From an uncultured Lactococcus sp. (lineage in GTDB: Bacteria; Bacillota; Bacilli; Lactobacillales; Streptococcaceae): DNA of 64,000 nucleotides. The position numbers were made by a program, and so were the translations under genes. The notes beneath the pieces were generated by a model. It did no database searches. It had not been told where the DNA came from and saw nothing but the letters and a program-made list of their open reading frames with translations. The stretch spans positions 74,060 through 138,059 of the forward strand of contig NZ_CAKPUG010000004.1 in assembly GCF_934191625.1 (NCBI RefSeq), in the 5' to 3' direction. Below, piece by piece: positions 49,425 through 58,652 of this stretch (positions are counted from its first letter, which is position 1; every line of letters starts with the position of its first letter).

Positions 49425-49916
49425 ATGAAAGTTTTACTCAATCAAAAAAAGCCCCTATACTGGAATAAGGTAAAGAAAGCTTCAGTGGTTGGTATGACCA
49501 CTTTGCTGGTTGTCGCTAAAGGAACAGCGCCTGCCGTTGCCCATACTGTGCGCGCTCGCTTCTGTGGTTCAGAGCTTGCTATTGGGCAAATCCATGAAGT
49601 ACCAGAACAAGATGTATTGATGGATCACTTTGTCGGGCAGGAAGACGGAACGCAAACTCCAATGACTTCTGAGAAGTACGAGAACAAGATTGTAACAGAA
49701 GAAGGTTATATACCGATTGTGCCATTAGCGGAAACTCAGGAAGACGCACCGGCACGCCTCAAAGGTCCGCTACAAAATCCTGCTTACTATATGAAAGAAA
49801 CAGTTGAACATTTTACAGAAAGACCTTGGAATATCGTGACAAAGACCACACTTGCTACAGGTGTATTGTTGGCAGTAACCAGTGGAATTGTCTTGAAAAA
49901 CATTTTGAAGAAATAA
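49425..49916 (+). CDS. Membrane protein of unknown function
   Basis: 163 aa. Hydrophobic segments near residues 22-39 (SVVGMTTLLVVAKGTAPAVA) and 139-160 (TLATGVLLAVTSGIVLKNIL); the middle is acidic. AAGGAGG upstream. The first segment is followed by AHT-V-R-A-R and could be a signal peptide, leaving an extracellular domain with a C-terminal anchor. Not recognised. Confidence 0.55.
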   Translation: MKVLLNQKKPLYWNKVKKASVVGMTTLLVVAKGTAPAVAHTVRARFCGSELAIGQIHEVPEQDVLMDHFVGQEDGTQTPMTSEKYENKIVTEEGYIPIVPLAETQEDAPARLKGPLQNPAYYMKETVEHFTERPWNIVTKTTLATGVLLAVTSGIVLKNILKK

Positions 49917-49917
49917 A

Positions 49918-49950
49918 AAAGAAGAACTACTTCTAAAGTGGTTCTTCTTT
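49918..49950 (+). terminator. Terminator
   Basis: AAAGAAGAACTAC, TTCTAAA, GTGGTTCTTCTTT (G-T pair in the stem). Confidence 0.7.
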
Positions 49951-50074
49951 GTATAAATAAAGTTTTCTCTAAATTAAAAAGTATAATTATTGGCAAGACG
50001 AAATGACATAGAGTACAATTATTAGTAGAGGTTAAATTAATAATGCAAATGAATTAAAAATTAGGAGGGATTTC

Positions 50075-51214
50075 ATGGAAAAAGAAGAAAAAGTTAAAAT
50101 TTTACAAGATTTGATAAAAATTAAATCGATTAACGGAAATGAAGAAGAAGTCGCTGTTTATTTACAAAACTTATTGAAAAATCATGGAATTGACTCCAAA
50201 TTAATTCAATATGCCGAAGGGCGCAGCAGTTTAGTAGCCGAAATTAAGAGTGGCTCAAGTAGACGAGTTTTGGGGCTGACAGGTCACATGGATGTTGTCG
50301 ACGTTGGTAATGAATCCCTTTGGACTTATCCGCCATTTTCCGCAACTATTGACGGTGATAAATTATATGGGCGCGGTTCAACAGATATGAAATCAGGTCT
50401 TGCAGCCATCACGATTGCAATGATTGAATTAAAAGAAGCTGAGACAAAATTTGATGGAATCATCCGTTTACTGGCTACGGTAGGAGAGGAAGTTGGTGAA
50501 CTTGGTGGACGTCAGCTTACAGAACTCGGTTATGCGGATGATTTAACCGGTTTAATTATTGCTGAGCCGACCAATTATAACTTGGTCTACACGCATATGG
50601 GATCGATTAACTATTCTGTAGTTTCAGCAGGTAAAGCTGCGCATAGTTCACAACCTCAAGAAGGTTTTAATGCAATTAATCATTTAAACGAATTTATTAC
50701 TGCCATCAATGCTGAAATGGATAAAATTGCTGAAGAATACCCTGATGCAGAATTGGGAACGACTATCCATAATGTGACTGTTATCCGAGGTGGTGATCAG
50801 GTGAATGCCATTCCGGGAGAAGCCAGTCTTGAAGGAAATATCCGAAGTGTGCCCACCTATGCCAACGATAAGATTAAAGCCAAACTTCAAGAAGTAGTTG
50901 ATAAAGTGAACGAAGATAGTGATTATAAACTTACATTAACGATTGACGAAGATAAAGTGGCAGTGCAGTCCGATAAGGATTCAATTTTAATCCAAACTAT
51001 TCAAAGTGAGTTTGAGACACCTCTACCAGTTATTGGCATCGCAGGAACTACTGATGCTGCTGAGTTTGTGCAAGCAAAAAATAAATTTGACTTTGTCGTC
51101 TTTGGTCCAGGAGTAAGTAACCTCCCTCATCAAGTTAATGAGTATGTTGAAATTTCAAATTACTTAGACATGATTGATACATACCAGAATATTGCTAAAA
51201 AATATCTAGATTAA
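50075..51214 (+). CDS. M20 family deacylase/peptidase (ArgE/DapE type)
   Basis: 379 aa. Metal motifs GHMDVVDVG (His, Asp), YGRGSTDMKSGLAA (Asp), GEEVGELGG (Glu-Glu), and a C-terminal His near GVSNLPHQVNE. Amidohydrolase removing acyl groups from amino acids or cutting dipeptides. AGGAGG upstream; monocistronic, terminator after. Exact substrate not readable. Confidence 0.88.
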   Translation: MEKEEKVKILQDLIKIKSINGNEEEVAVYLQNLLKNHGIDSKLIQYAEGRSSLVAEIKSGSSRRVLGLTGHMDVVDVGNESLWTYPPFSATIDGDKLYGRGSTDMKSGLAAITIAMIELKEAETKFDGIIRLLATVGEEVGELGGRQLTELGYADDLTGLIIAEPTNYNLVYTHMGSINYSVVSAGKAAHSSQPQEGFNAINHLNEFITAINAEMDKIAEEYPDAELGTTIHNVTVIRGGDQVNAIPGEASLEGNIRSVPTYANDKIKAKLQEVVDKVNEDSDYKLTLTIDEDKVAVQSDKDSILIQTIQSEFETPLPVIGIAGTTDAAEFVQAKNKFDFVVFGPGVSNLPHQVNEYVEISNYLDMIDTYQNIAKKYLD

Positions 51215-51232
51215 AATAATTTAGAGTGGAGA

Positions 51233-51258
51233 AAATCAAGCAGTTGCTTGGTTTTTTT
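51233..51258 (+). terminator. Terminator
   Basis: CAAGCA, GT, TGCTTG, GTTTTTTT. Confidence 0.7.
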
Positions 51259-51368
51259 GTATGTAAATGAGTAATTGATGCAGAACGACATTATCAATAT
51301 AAGAATAAACTTTGTGAAGAAAATATCATTTCGTTTTGAAACATAAAAGAAACAATGTAAAATATAAG

Positions 51369-51383
51369 TTGTAAACGCTTATA
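51369..51383. promoter_or_regulatory. CcpA (cre) site before panE-type gene
   Basis: TTGTAAACGCTTATA matches the cre consensus WTGNAANCGNWNNCW with one mismatch, 30 nt before the start. Suggests carbon catabolite control of the panE/EIIC pair. Confidence 0.6.
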
Positions 51384-51412
51384 AAATATAAACAAAAAGA
51401 AAGTTGGAAAAA

Positions 51413-52354
51413 ATGAAAATTGCAATTGCAGGTGCTGGTGCTATGGGAAGCCGTTTTGGCTATATGCTTTCTCGGTCTGGACAAGATGTTATCTTGATTG
51501 ATCCATGGAAAGACCACGTGGAAGCTGTTCAAGAAAGTGGATTACAGATTAACATGAACGGGGAACATCTTGTTTCAAAAATTCCTATGTATCTGCCTTC
51601 AGAGGTAGTAGATAAGAATTTGGAAGTTGACTTAATTATTTTGTTCACGAAAGCCATGCAGTTGGACACAATGCTGCAGTCTATCCAGTCTGTAATATCT
51701 GCTAATACCAAAGTTCTATGTCTCCTTAATGGTATTGGGCATGAAGATATTGTCGAAAAGTATGTTGCTAAAGAAAATATTCTCCTTGGAAATACTATGT
51801 GGACCGCAGGTATGGAAGGACCAGGCAAAATCAAATTATTTGGTCAAGGCACTGTCGATTTACAAAATATTCATCCTGCTGGAAGAGAGGGCGCAGAAGA
51901 AGTCGTTACTGTCTTAAATAAAGCAGGGCTAAATGCAACATATTCTGAAAATGTCCTCTACTCTATTTATAAAAAAGCTTGTGTTAACGGGACATTGAAT
52001 GGTCTGTGTACAATCTTAGATGTGAATATTGCAGGATTCGGAAGTACAACGCATGCAGATACAATCATCCGTACAATTGTTACAGAATTTGTCACCATTG
52101 CAGCAGCAGAAGGTGTAGAATTGGATGCTGAGGATGCCATTGCACAGATTCAAGGCACATTTGATCCAGATGGAGTGGGATTACACTTTCCATCAATGTA
52201 CCAAGATCTAATGATTAATCATCGTTTAACAGAGATTGACTATATCAATGGAGCTATCGTGAAAAAAGGACAAAAATATGGTATTGAAACTCCTTATTGC
52301 GCCTTTTTGACACAGCTTGTACACTGTAAAGAAGAGATTCTTGATGCCAAATGA
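51413..52354 (+). CDS. 2-dehydropantoate 2-reductase family (PanE-like)
   Basis: 313 aa from ATG 51413 (in-frame TTG at 51404 also possible; the ribosome site is weak). NADPH Rossmann start KIAIAGAGAMGSRFGYML, catalytic Lys region YSIYKKACVNGTLNG, and C-terminal SMYQDLMINHRLTEIDYINGAI. Family includes ketopantoate reductase and 2-hydroxyacid dehydrogenases; the coupled membrane transporter and cre site favour a catabolic 2-keto-acid reductase over pantothenate synthesis. Confidence 0.82.
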   Translation: MKIAIAGAGAMGSRFGYMLSRSGQDVILIDPWKDHVEAVQESGLQINMNGEHLVSKIPMYLPSEVVDKNLEVDLIILFTKAMQLDTMLQSIQSVISANTKVLCLLNGIGHEDIVEKYVAKENILLGNTMWTAGMEGPGKIKLFGQGTVDLQNIHPAGREGAEEVVTVLNKAGLNATYSENVLYSIYKKACVNGTLNGLCTILDVNIAGFGSTTHADTIIRTIVTEFVTIAAAEGVELDAEDAIAQIQGTFDPDGVGLHFPSMYQDLMINHRLTEIDYINGAIVKKGQKYGIETPYCAFLTQLVHCKEEILDAK

Positions 52355-53421
52355 GTGAAAAGGGAAAAACAGTGAATACACAAACACAAACAGAAAAACC
52401 AATCCTTAGTTTTATAAATAAAGTTCTAAATGGCACAGCTATTGGTATAATAGTAGGGTTAATTCCCAATGCGGTATTGGCTGCTCTGCTAGGAGTTTTA
52501 GGAGAAGCACCACTTTTAGTGACTCTAGGTCAAGTTATCGTTATATTTCAAATGGTAACACCTTTGCTCATTGGAGCATTGATAGCTTTACAGTTTGAAT
52601 TAAATCCCATGCAGATGGCTGTAGTGGCTGGTGCTGCTTTCGTGGGTTCTGGTGTCGTAAAGTTTAATCCAACATTAGAGAGTTATGTCGGCGCAGGTAC
52701 AGGAGATATTGTGAATACCATGATTACTGCAGCCATTGCAGTCATAATGGTTAAATTATTAAGTCACCGCTTTGGCTCCGTAGGAATTGTCCTCAATCCC
52801 ATTGTAATTGGCGCTGGTGGTGGCTTTATTGGTTTGCTTTTCTTACCATATGTTGTGCAGATTACAACAGCCATTGGCGCAGGGATCAATGCCTTCACTA
52901 CATTACAACCAATTTTAATGAGCATACTGATTGCTTGCTCCTTTGCCTTTCTAATTATTTCTCCTTTATCGACAGTGGCTATTGGTATGGCTATTCAGCT
53001 TAGTGGTGTTTCAGCAGGAGCAGCAGCAATGGGCGTTGCGGCAACGACTTTAGTCTTGGTTGTTAATTCTTGGAGAGTTAATAAATCTGGAGTTACAGTT
53101 GCTATTGCATTGGGTGCCATGAAGATGATGATGCCAAATCTTTTTAGACATCCGATAATCATGTTGCCTTGCTTATTTACAGCCGTTATTTCGGCAATTC
53201 CTGTGGCTTTGCTCAGTATATCCGGTGTCCCCACTTCAGCCGGATTTGGTTTAGTTGGCTTGGTTGGACCACTGGCTTCACTAAAAGCAGGGCTATCTCT
53301 ACCGTTTGCTTTTATTGCTTGGTTTGTTGTTCCTATCGTGTCGGCAATTCTCGCACAGCTTCTCTTTGAGAAGATAATGAAGCTTTATGATAGAGAAGAG
53401 GTTTTTGGTTTTAAACAGTAA
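52351..53421 (+). CDS. PTS EIIC_2-type membrane protein (PfoR-like)
   Basis: 356 aa, about ten spans, mostly Ala/Gly/Ile-rich (GTAIGIIVGLIPNAVLAALLG; MAVVAGAAFVGSGVVKFNP; GFGLVGLVGPLASLKAGL). Matches the PTS_EIIC_2 family that includes the perfringolysin regulator PfoR. No IIA or IIB gene accompanies it, so it probably works as a non-PTS permease or sensor. Overlaps the panE-type gene by 4 nt. Confidence 0.78.
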   Translation: MSEKGKTVNTQTQTEKPILSFINKVLNGTAIGIIVGLIPNAVLAALLGVLGEAPLLVTLGQVIVIFQMVTPLLIGALIALQFELNPMQMAVVAGAAFVGSGVVKFNPTLESYVGAGTGDIVNTMITAAIAVIMVKLLSHRFGSVGIVLNPIVIGAGGGFIGLLFLPYVVQITTAIGAGINAFTTLQPILMSILIACSFAFLIISPLSTVAIGMAIQLSGVSAGAAAMGVAATTLVLVVNSWRVNKSGVTVAIALGAMKMMMPNLFRHPIIMLPCLFTAVISAIPVALLSISGVPTSAGFGLVGLVGPLASLKAGLSLPFAFIAWFVVPIVSAILAQLLFEKIMKLYDREEVFGFKQ

Positions 53422-53447
53422 TATATTCCATAAAGCAATACATAAAG

Positions 53448-53476
53448 AAAAAGTCCTCCAAAGTAGAGGACTTTTT
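53448..53476 (+). terminator. Terminator
   Basis: AAAAAGTCCTC, CAAAGTA, GAGGACTTTTT. Confidence 0.85.
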
Positions 53477-53596
53477 ATCAATTAAAAGCAAGAAATCTTT
53501 TTCAAATTTAAAGTAATTTTTATATAATATATAGGTAACATTTGTAACTTTTGTTGTGTAAATACTCAAAGTGAGAAAGAGATGGGAGGTATAAAT

Positions 53597-54313
53597 ATGT
53601 TAAGTTTTGAAGATAGATCTAGAAATGAAGCCTATAGGTTAACTTTTAATGAAGAGGAATTGGTAGAGTATATAAAGAATAATAAGCATGAGGTTTCGCA
53701 AATAAAGATTATCACCCTTGCTGAAATTATGAGCGTTGCCCCAAATACGGTTACTCGATTTTGTTATAAGTTAGGTTATGAAAGTTTTGCGGAGCTGAAA
53801 CTTCTTCTGAATTACGAAACACGTGTAAATTCTTATGAAGACTATCAACAAATAATAAATAAGAACTTTGAACTTATTGATAAGGAAAGGGAATTAAAAG
53901 CAGCAAATATAATGTCTAAAGCACAAGGGGTAAATTTTTATGCAAAAGATCAAACGGGTTTAATTTTGAAAGGAAGTGTTCAAAACTTTTTTGCTAAAGA
54001 CAATAAATTTCAGTTTTTTGAGTATGAGAGTGACATCATTAGAAGAATAAAATCTACAATAAATGAAACATTTTTCTTAGTTTCTCTTACCGGAGAGAGT
54101 CGAAGTGTTGTAGATATTGCTAAGTATGCCAAAGCAAAGGGACATAAGGTAATTACTCTAACCAATCTCTCAGACAATACCTTATCAAAATTATCGGATG
54201 TTTCTTTATATTGCTATACCGAAGTCAAACACGTTAATGATTATAATGTGACAGATAAAACACCATTAATGATTATTATGTATTCTTTATATTTAACTTT
54301 TTGTAAAATATAA
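53597..54313 (+). CDS. RpiR/MurR family transcriptional regulator
   Basis: 238 aa from ATG 53597 (GGGAGG upstream; earlier in-frame ATG at 53582 overlaps that site). N-terminal HTH (LAEIMSVAPNTVTRFCYKLGYESFAELK cut here for length: positions about 45-72) and a C-terminal SIS-type sugar-phosphate domain (VSLTGESRSVVDIAKYAKAK). Likely controls the downstream PTS/peptidase operon by sensing a phosphosugar. Confidence 0.85.
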   Translation: MLSFEDRSRNEAYRLTFNEEELVEYIKNNKHEVSQIKIITLAEIMSVAPNTVTRFCYKLGYESFAELKLLLNYETRVNSYEDYQQIINKNFELIDKERELKAANIMSKAQGVNFYAKDQTGLILKGSVQNFFAKDNKFQFFEYESDIIRRIKSTINETFFLVSLTGESRSVVDIAKYAKAKGHKVITLTNLSDNTLSKLSDVSLYCYTEVKHVNDYNVTDKTPLMIIMYSLYLTFCKI

Positions 54314-54400
54314 AACACTTAACATCTATTTTTTTATGACCTTGTTTTTTTTTACCATTTTACAAAAAAAGGCTTTTCTAGATGCTATACTACCAATATA

Positions 54401-54415
54401 AGAAATCGCTTACAA
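54401..54415. promoter_or_regulatory. CcpA (cre) site before PTS/peptidase operon
   Basis: On the reverse strand TTGTAAGCGATTTCT fits WTGNAANCGNWNNCW at every position. It lies just after a TATACT -10-like box (54386), where CcpA would block transcription. Shows the operon is under carbon catabolite repression. Confidence 0.7.
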
Positions 54416-54452
54416 ACAAATTTGTAAAATATTTAACGGGTTACTGAACGAT

Positions 54453-55495
54453 ATGAATAAAAATTACTAGAAAAATTATCAAATGCTGATGCAGTTGCTT
54501 CAAATGAATTTGAAGTAAGAAATATCATTAAAAGAGAACTATCTGTTTATCAAGAAGGCTTTGAAACGGATGGGTTAGGCAGTTTAATTGTTAGGAAGAA
54601 GAGCAAAATTAAAGATGCTCCTACAATAATGTTTGCTGCTCATATGGATGAAGTTGGTTTCTTAGTACGTAATATTTCAGATATTGGTTTCTTGATATTG
54701 ACACCACTTGGTGGCGTATTAGACAAAGCGAAAGAAAATCAAATTGTCAGAGTAACAAATGAAGAAGGTCAAAAGTTTGAAGGCTTGCTTAATGTCACCA
54801 AAAATAGCAAAGGCGAGATTGAGCAAATGTATGTTGATCTTGGTTTGGAGACTAGGGCTGAGGTTGAGACTAGGGGTATTGATATCGGAGATATGGTTTG
54901 TTTTGCCTCTACTTTCAAGAGCTTAGTGGCGGATGATACTTTTGCTGGAAAAGCGATGGATGACCGTGTCGGCTGTTTCGCCTTGATTGAAGCAATGAAA
55001 GCTTTGTCTACGTTAGACATAGCAGTTAATATTGTTGCAGCTTTTACTTCCAGTGAAGAAGTAGGTACGAGAGGCGGTAAAACTTCATCAACACGTATTA
55101 AACCTGATTTGTTTTTTGCGGTTGATGTGGCCAATCATCCCGAGCTAGATCGGTCTTATTTAAACAGTCGAAAGCTGGGACAAGGGCCGATGATTGTTCA
55201 TTACGATAAGACAATGGTACCTAATCGTCAACTTTTGAAAGAAGTCAAGGGCATCTTTGAATCACACCGTATTCCTTATCAAAAAGATATGTTGAAAGGT
55301 GGAGGAACAGATGCAGCTTTAGCTCATTTAGAAAAAAGTGGCACCCCAGCAATGGTTATAGGAATTCCCTTACGTTATTGTCACGGACCATATTCTTTTG
55401 TGAATATGAATGATGCAAAGCATGCCTCACTTGCAATCGAGCAGATTGCAAAAAACTTTAATTCGGATTTAATAAATCAAATATATAAATTTTAA
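54453..55495 (+). pseudogene. M42 family metallo-aminopeptidase, frameshifted near its start
   Basis: The main frame (starting ATG 54629, 288 aa) lacks about 57 N-terminal residues that are fully readable upstream in the same frame (LLEKLSNADAVASNEFEVRN at 54464 onward), but that stretch has no start codon. ATG 54453 reads MNK then hits TAG; one extra A in the A5 run at 54459-54463 would give MNKKLLEKL in frame. Otherwise intact: FAAHMDEVGF, KAMDDRVG, TSSEEVGTRGG, VDVAN, and the late His (YCHGP). A disabled gene, a sequencing error in the A run, or slippage-dependent expression. Confidence 0.75.
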
Positions 55496-55504
55496 GGAGT
55501 TATT

Positions 55505-55825
55505 ATGACAGAGTTTGAACAAATGATTTTCGGTATCATTTCCTCAGCTGGTGACAGCCGTGCAAAAGCTTTTGAAGCGATGAAAGAGATTAGAAGAGGG
55601 AATTATGACCAGGCAAGAAATATGTTGGAGGCTTCAAGAGAAGCGGATACGGAAGCACATAATATCCAAACAAAACTTATTCAGCAAGAAATTACTGAAG
55701 AGAATAAACCAGAACTAACTTTGCTTATGGTGCATGCCCAAGATCACTATATGACTTCGCAGCTTGCGCGTGATATGGTTGAAGAATTAGTTAATATTTT
55801 TGAAGCAAAAGAAAAAGGAGAATAA
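55505..55825 (+). CDS. PTS lactose/cellobiose-type EIIA
   Basis: 106 aa, all-helical. MVHAQDHYMTSQLARDM near residue 78 carries the phosphorylated His of LacF/CelC-type IIA. AGGAG upstream; 3 nt before EIIB. Passes phosphate from HPr to the next protein. Confidence 0.9.
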   Translation: MTEFEQMIFGIISSAGDSRAKAFEAMKEIRRGNYDQARNMLEASREADTEAHNIQTKLIQQEITEENKPELTLLMVHAQDHYMTSQLARDMVEELVNIFEAKEKGE

Positions 55826-55827
55826 AA

Positions 55828-56160
55828 ATGAAAATTATTTTATGTTGTGCAGGTGGTTTTTCAACTACAATGTTGATGGAGAATATGAAATCAACAGTCA
55901 AAATGAGTGAGAAATTAGATGAAGCTGATTTTTCATTCAAGGCTATCCCAGTAGATCAGCTTTCACAAGAAATTGATAATTTTGATGCAGTTGTAGTGGG
56001 TCCGCAAATTGCCCACAAGGTAGAGTATATAGAATCTTTAACTGAACCACGTAATATGCCTTATACAGTTATTGACAAAGATACTTATGGAAAAATGGAT
56101 GGTGCAACGGCCTTGAAACAAATCCTAATTGCTAAAAGAAAAAAAGATCTAAATCTATGA
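55828..56160 (+). CDS. PTS lactose/cellobiose-type EIIB
   Basis: 110 aa. IILCCAGGFSTTMLMENM at the N-terminus has the phospho-Cys loop of LacE/CelA-type IIB; VVVGPQIAHKVEYIE completes the fold. AAGGAG upstream. Confidence 0.9.
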   Translation: MKIILCCAGGFSTTMLMENMKSTVKMSEKLDEADFSFKAIPVDQLSQEIDNFDAVVVGPQIAHKVEYIESLTEPRNMPYTVIDKDTYGKMDGATALKQILIAKRKKDLNL

Positions 56161-56184
56161 GGGGAATGGTGAGGAGAAAATTTT

Positions 56185-57504
56185 ATGTTTGATAAATTTG
56201 AAAGATGGATGAAAAAATACATCACACCAATAGCCAACAAAATGGATAATCAAATCCATTTGAGTGCAGTCAAAAAAGCAATGGTTGCAATGACACCTCT
56301 ACTCATCATTGGATCCTTCAGCTTGATTCCAGATGCTCTTCCAGGTATGATTGGAGAAAACAATCCTGTATCTGTTTGGGTCGCTAGTAATTCACCGATC
56401 ATCACACTTCCCTACACAGTCGGTATGGGAATGATGAGTTTGTATGTTGCAGTTATCATTGCATATCACTTAGCTAAATCTAGAAAACTTGATGTTCCCG
56501 GTTCCGTGTCTATGGCATTGGTCAGCTTCTTACTTTTGTCTGTGGAGTTTGATCCAGAAGGTATTCTCTTGACAACTTTCTTTGGAACAAAAGGTTTATT
56601 TGTAGCGATGTTTGCTTCAATTGTGGCTGTTGAACTTTATAATTGGTGTAAAAAACGTAATTTTACTATTAAATTGCCTGATTCAGTACCCGATTTTGTA
56701 TCAAGCTCATTTGAGATGATTCCGGTTTCTGTTATCGTTATTGGTTTCTTCGTTATACTTCGTGTTGTTAGTGTTGAGATATTTAATGTTATGCCACCGA
56801 TGGTATTTACCAACTTACTGGCACCATTGGTTGGGTCCATGGATACACCACTTGCTCATACTTTCTTGAAGTTCTTGCATACTTTGTTGTTCTTCTTTGG
56901 TATTCACCCAAGCGTACTATCACCAGTCACAAGCCCAATCTCAACACAGTTCTTAGCTGAAAACATTGAAGCTTATGCAGCTGGACGTGAAGTAATTCAC
57001 TTCTTTACAGGGGGTATGGAATCAGCCTTTGGTAACTTCACTGGTACAGGTATTACATTTGGTTTGGTATTCTGGTTTATGTTCTCAAAAGCGATGGCTC
57101 AAAGAAAAATTGGCCGTATCGCAATGTTGCCAGCTTTATTTGGAATCAATGAACCGATCCTTTTCGGTGCACCAATCGTCTTGAATCCAATCTTCTTCAT
57201 CCCATTTGTTATTGGTGGCCCAATTCTAGGTTCTTTCGGAGCATGGGCAATGAATCTCGGCTTACTTAATAAATCAGTCTTTACCCCTCCATATGTAGGT
57301 GTATTCTTGGAAGGATATCTTGCCACTTTCGACTGGCGTTCTCTTATTGTCAATGCTTTGCAAATGATTGGTTCAATCTTAATTTGGTATCCATTCTTCA
57401 AACTTTATGAAAAACGTGAACTTGAAAAAGAAAACCAAGCAGAAGTATCAGCAATTAGTGCTGATGATGCAGCTTTGCTTGATGATATGGAATTAGACTT
57501 TTAA
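56185..57504 (+). CDS. PTS lactose/cellobiose-type EIIC permease
   Basis: 439 aa, about ten membrane helices. PLLIIGSFSLIPDALPG early; FGINEPILFGAPIVLNPIFFIPF near residue 315-337 is the conserved GxNEPIxFG substrate loop of CelB-type permeases. Substrate unknown; no phospho-glycosidase gene follows, unlike ordinary cellobiose operons. Confidence 0.92.
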   Translation: MFDKFERWMKKYITPIANKMDNQIHLSAVKKAMVAMTPLLIIGSFSLIPDALPGMIGENNPVSVWVASNSPIITLPYTVGMGMMSLYVAVIIAYHLAKSRKLDVPGSVSMALVSFLLLSVEFDPEGILLTTFFGTKGLFVAMFASIVAVELYNWCKKRNFTIKLPDSVPDFVSSSFEMIPVSVIVIGFFVILRVVSVEIFNVMPPMVFTNLLAPLVGSMDTPLAHTFLKFLHTLLFFFGIHPSVLSPVTSPISTQFLAENIEAYAAGREVIHFFTGGMESAFGNFTGTGITFGLVFWFMFSKAMAQRKIGRIAMLPALFGINEPILFGAPIVLNPIFFIPFVIGGPILGSFGAWAMNLGLLNKSVFTPPYVGVFLEGYLATFDWRSLIVNALQMIGSILIWYPFFKLYEKRELEKENQAEVSAISADDAALLDDMELDF

Positions 57505-57507
57505 AAG

Positions 57508-57546
57508 TAATAAAAGAGGAAGAGAGCACTCTTTCTCTTATTATTA
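57508..57546 (+). other. Long imperfect hairpin between EIIC and peptidase genes
   Basis: TAATAAAAGAGGAAGAG and CTCTTTCTCTTATTATTA flank a 4-nt loop. AT-rich, no T run; perhaps an mRNA-stability or processing element inside the operon. Confidence 0.4.
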
Positions 57547-57566
57547 TCTCAAATAAAGGGAGAATT

Positions 57567-58640
57567 ATGGTTAAGCAGCTTCACAAACTACATGCATTAC
57601 TCGAAGACAATAAAATAGATGCAGTACTTATTAACGAGAAAGTAACTAAACGCTATCTTGATACTCTTGAAGGCTCAGGCTGTCATATACTGGTCACGAA
57701 AAAAGAAAGTTTTCTAATTTTAGATGGTCGTTATATAGCAGAAGCCCAAGAACGTGAGAAAGATCTTCAGATTATCTTGTGGAACCCACAAGATGAGGGA
57801 AGTAGTTATCTTACGTGGGTTCTTCAGTATATGAAACAAAATCAGTTAAACAGTATTGGTGTAGAGCCTAGTGTTTCCATTCAAAATTATCGTAATCTTG
57901 AAACGGCACTAAATATTCATATTTTATCCGACGATTTTGAGCGTTTGAGGATGATTAAGTCTGAAAAGGAAATTCAGCGTTTAAAAAAAGCTATACATCT
58001 TACAGATACAATCTATAGTAAGGTACTCGATGAGCTTACTCTTGGAATGAGTGACTATGAAATTTCGGCCAAGTTGCAATATTATGCGATTGCCGCAGGC
58101 GCCGAAAAGATGTCCTTTGATACTATAATCAACCTTGGTGAACGTACCGCTTATCCTCATGGACGGCCAGTTGGACGCCGAATTTCACCAAAAGAAATGA
58201 TTATGATTGACTTTGGATTTCAATTTGACGGATTTCAATCAGATATGACAAGAATGGTGTCTTTTGGGGAACCGAGTTCTCAGATGCGAGAAATCTACGA
58301 GATCGTTTTAGAAGCAAATATTGCAGGAATCCAAGCTATGAAACCTGGGATTTTAGCTTGTGAGGCAGATGCAGCAGCACGTTCAGTTATTGAAAAAGCA
58401 GGCTATGGGCAGTACTTCACGCATGGTTTGGGACACGGTATTGGTATGGATAATGCAACTGAGCTCCCTAAAGTCCATGCGAAGAGTAATATGACCTTAG
58501 AAGAAGGCATGGTTATGTCTTGTGAACCTGGAATTTATATTCCAGGAGTTGGTGGCGTGCGCATTGAAGACAATATTTGGATTCATGACGGCAAAGGTGT
58601 ACAGCTCAATCAAACATCTAAAGAACTGAAAATACTATAA
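57567..58640 (+). CDS. M24 family Xaa-Pro peptidase (YpdF/PepP type)
   Basis: 357 aa. N-terminal creatinase-like domain (RYLDTLEGSGCHILVTKKES), then pita-bread catalytic domain: MIDFGFQFDGFQSDMTRMV (Asp, Asp), THGLGHGIGMDNATELP (His), SCEPGIYIPGVGGVRIED (Glu, Glu). Cleaves an N-terminal residue before Pro, or Met/Ala in YpdF-like enzymes. AAGGGAG upstream; 12 nt before alanine dehydrogenase. Confidence 0.9.
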   Translation: MVKQLHKLHALLEDNKIDAVLINEKVTKRYLDTLEGSGCHILVTKKESFLILDGRYIAEAQEREKDLQIILWNPQDEGSSYLTWVLQYMKQNQLNSIGVEPSVSIQNYRNLETALNIHILSDDFERLRMIKSEKEIQRLKKAIHLTDTIYSKVLDELTLGMSDYEISAKLQYYAIAAGAEKMSFDTIINLGERTAYPHGRPVGRRISPKEMIMIDFGFQFDGFQSDMTRMVSFGEPSSQMREIYEIVLEANIAGIQAMKPGILACEADAAARSVIEKAGYGQYFTHGLGHGIGMDNATELPKVHAKSNMTLEEGMVMSCEPGIYIPGVGGVRIEDNIWIHDGKGVQLNQTSKELKIL

Positions 58641-58652
58641 AAAGGAAAAAAA

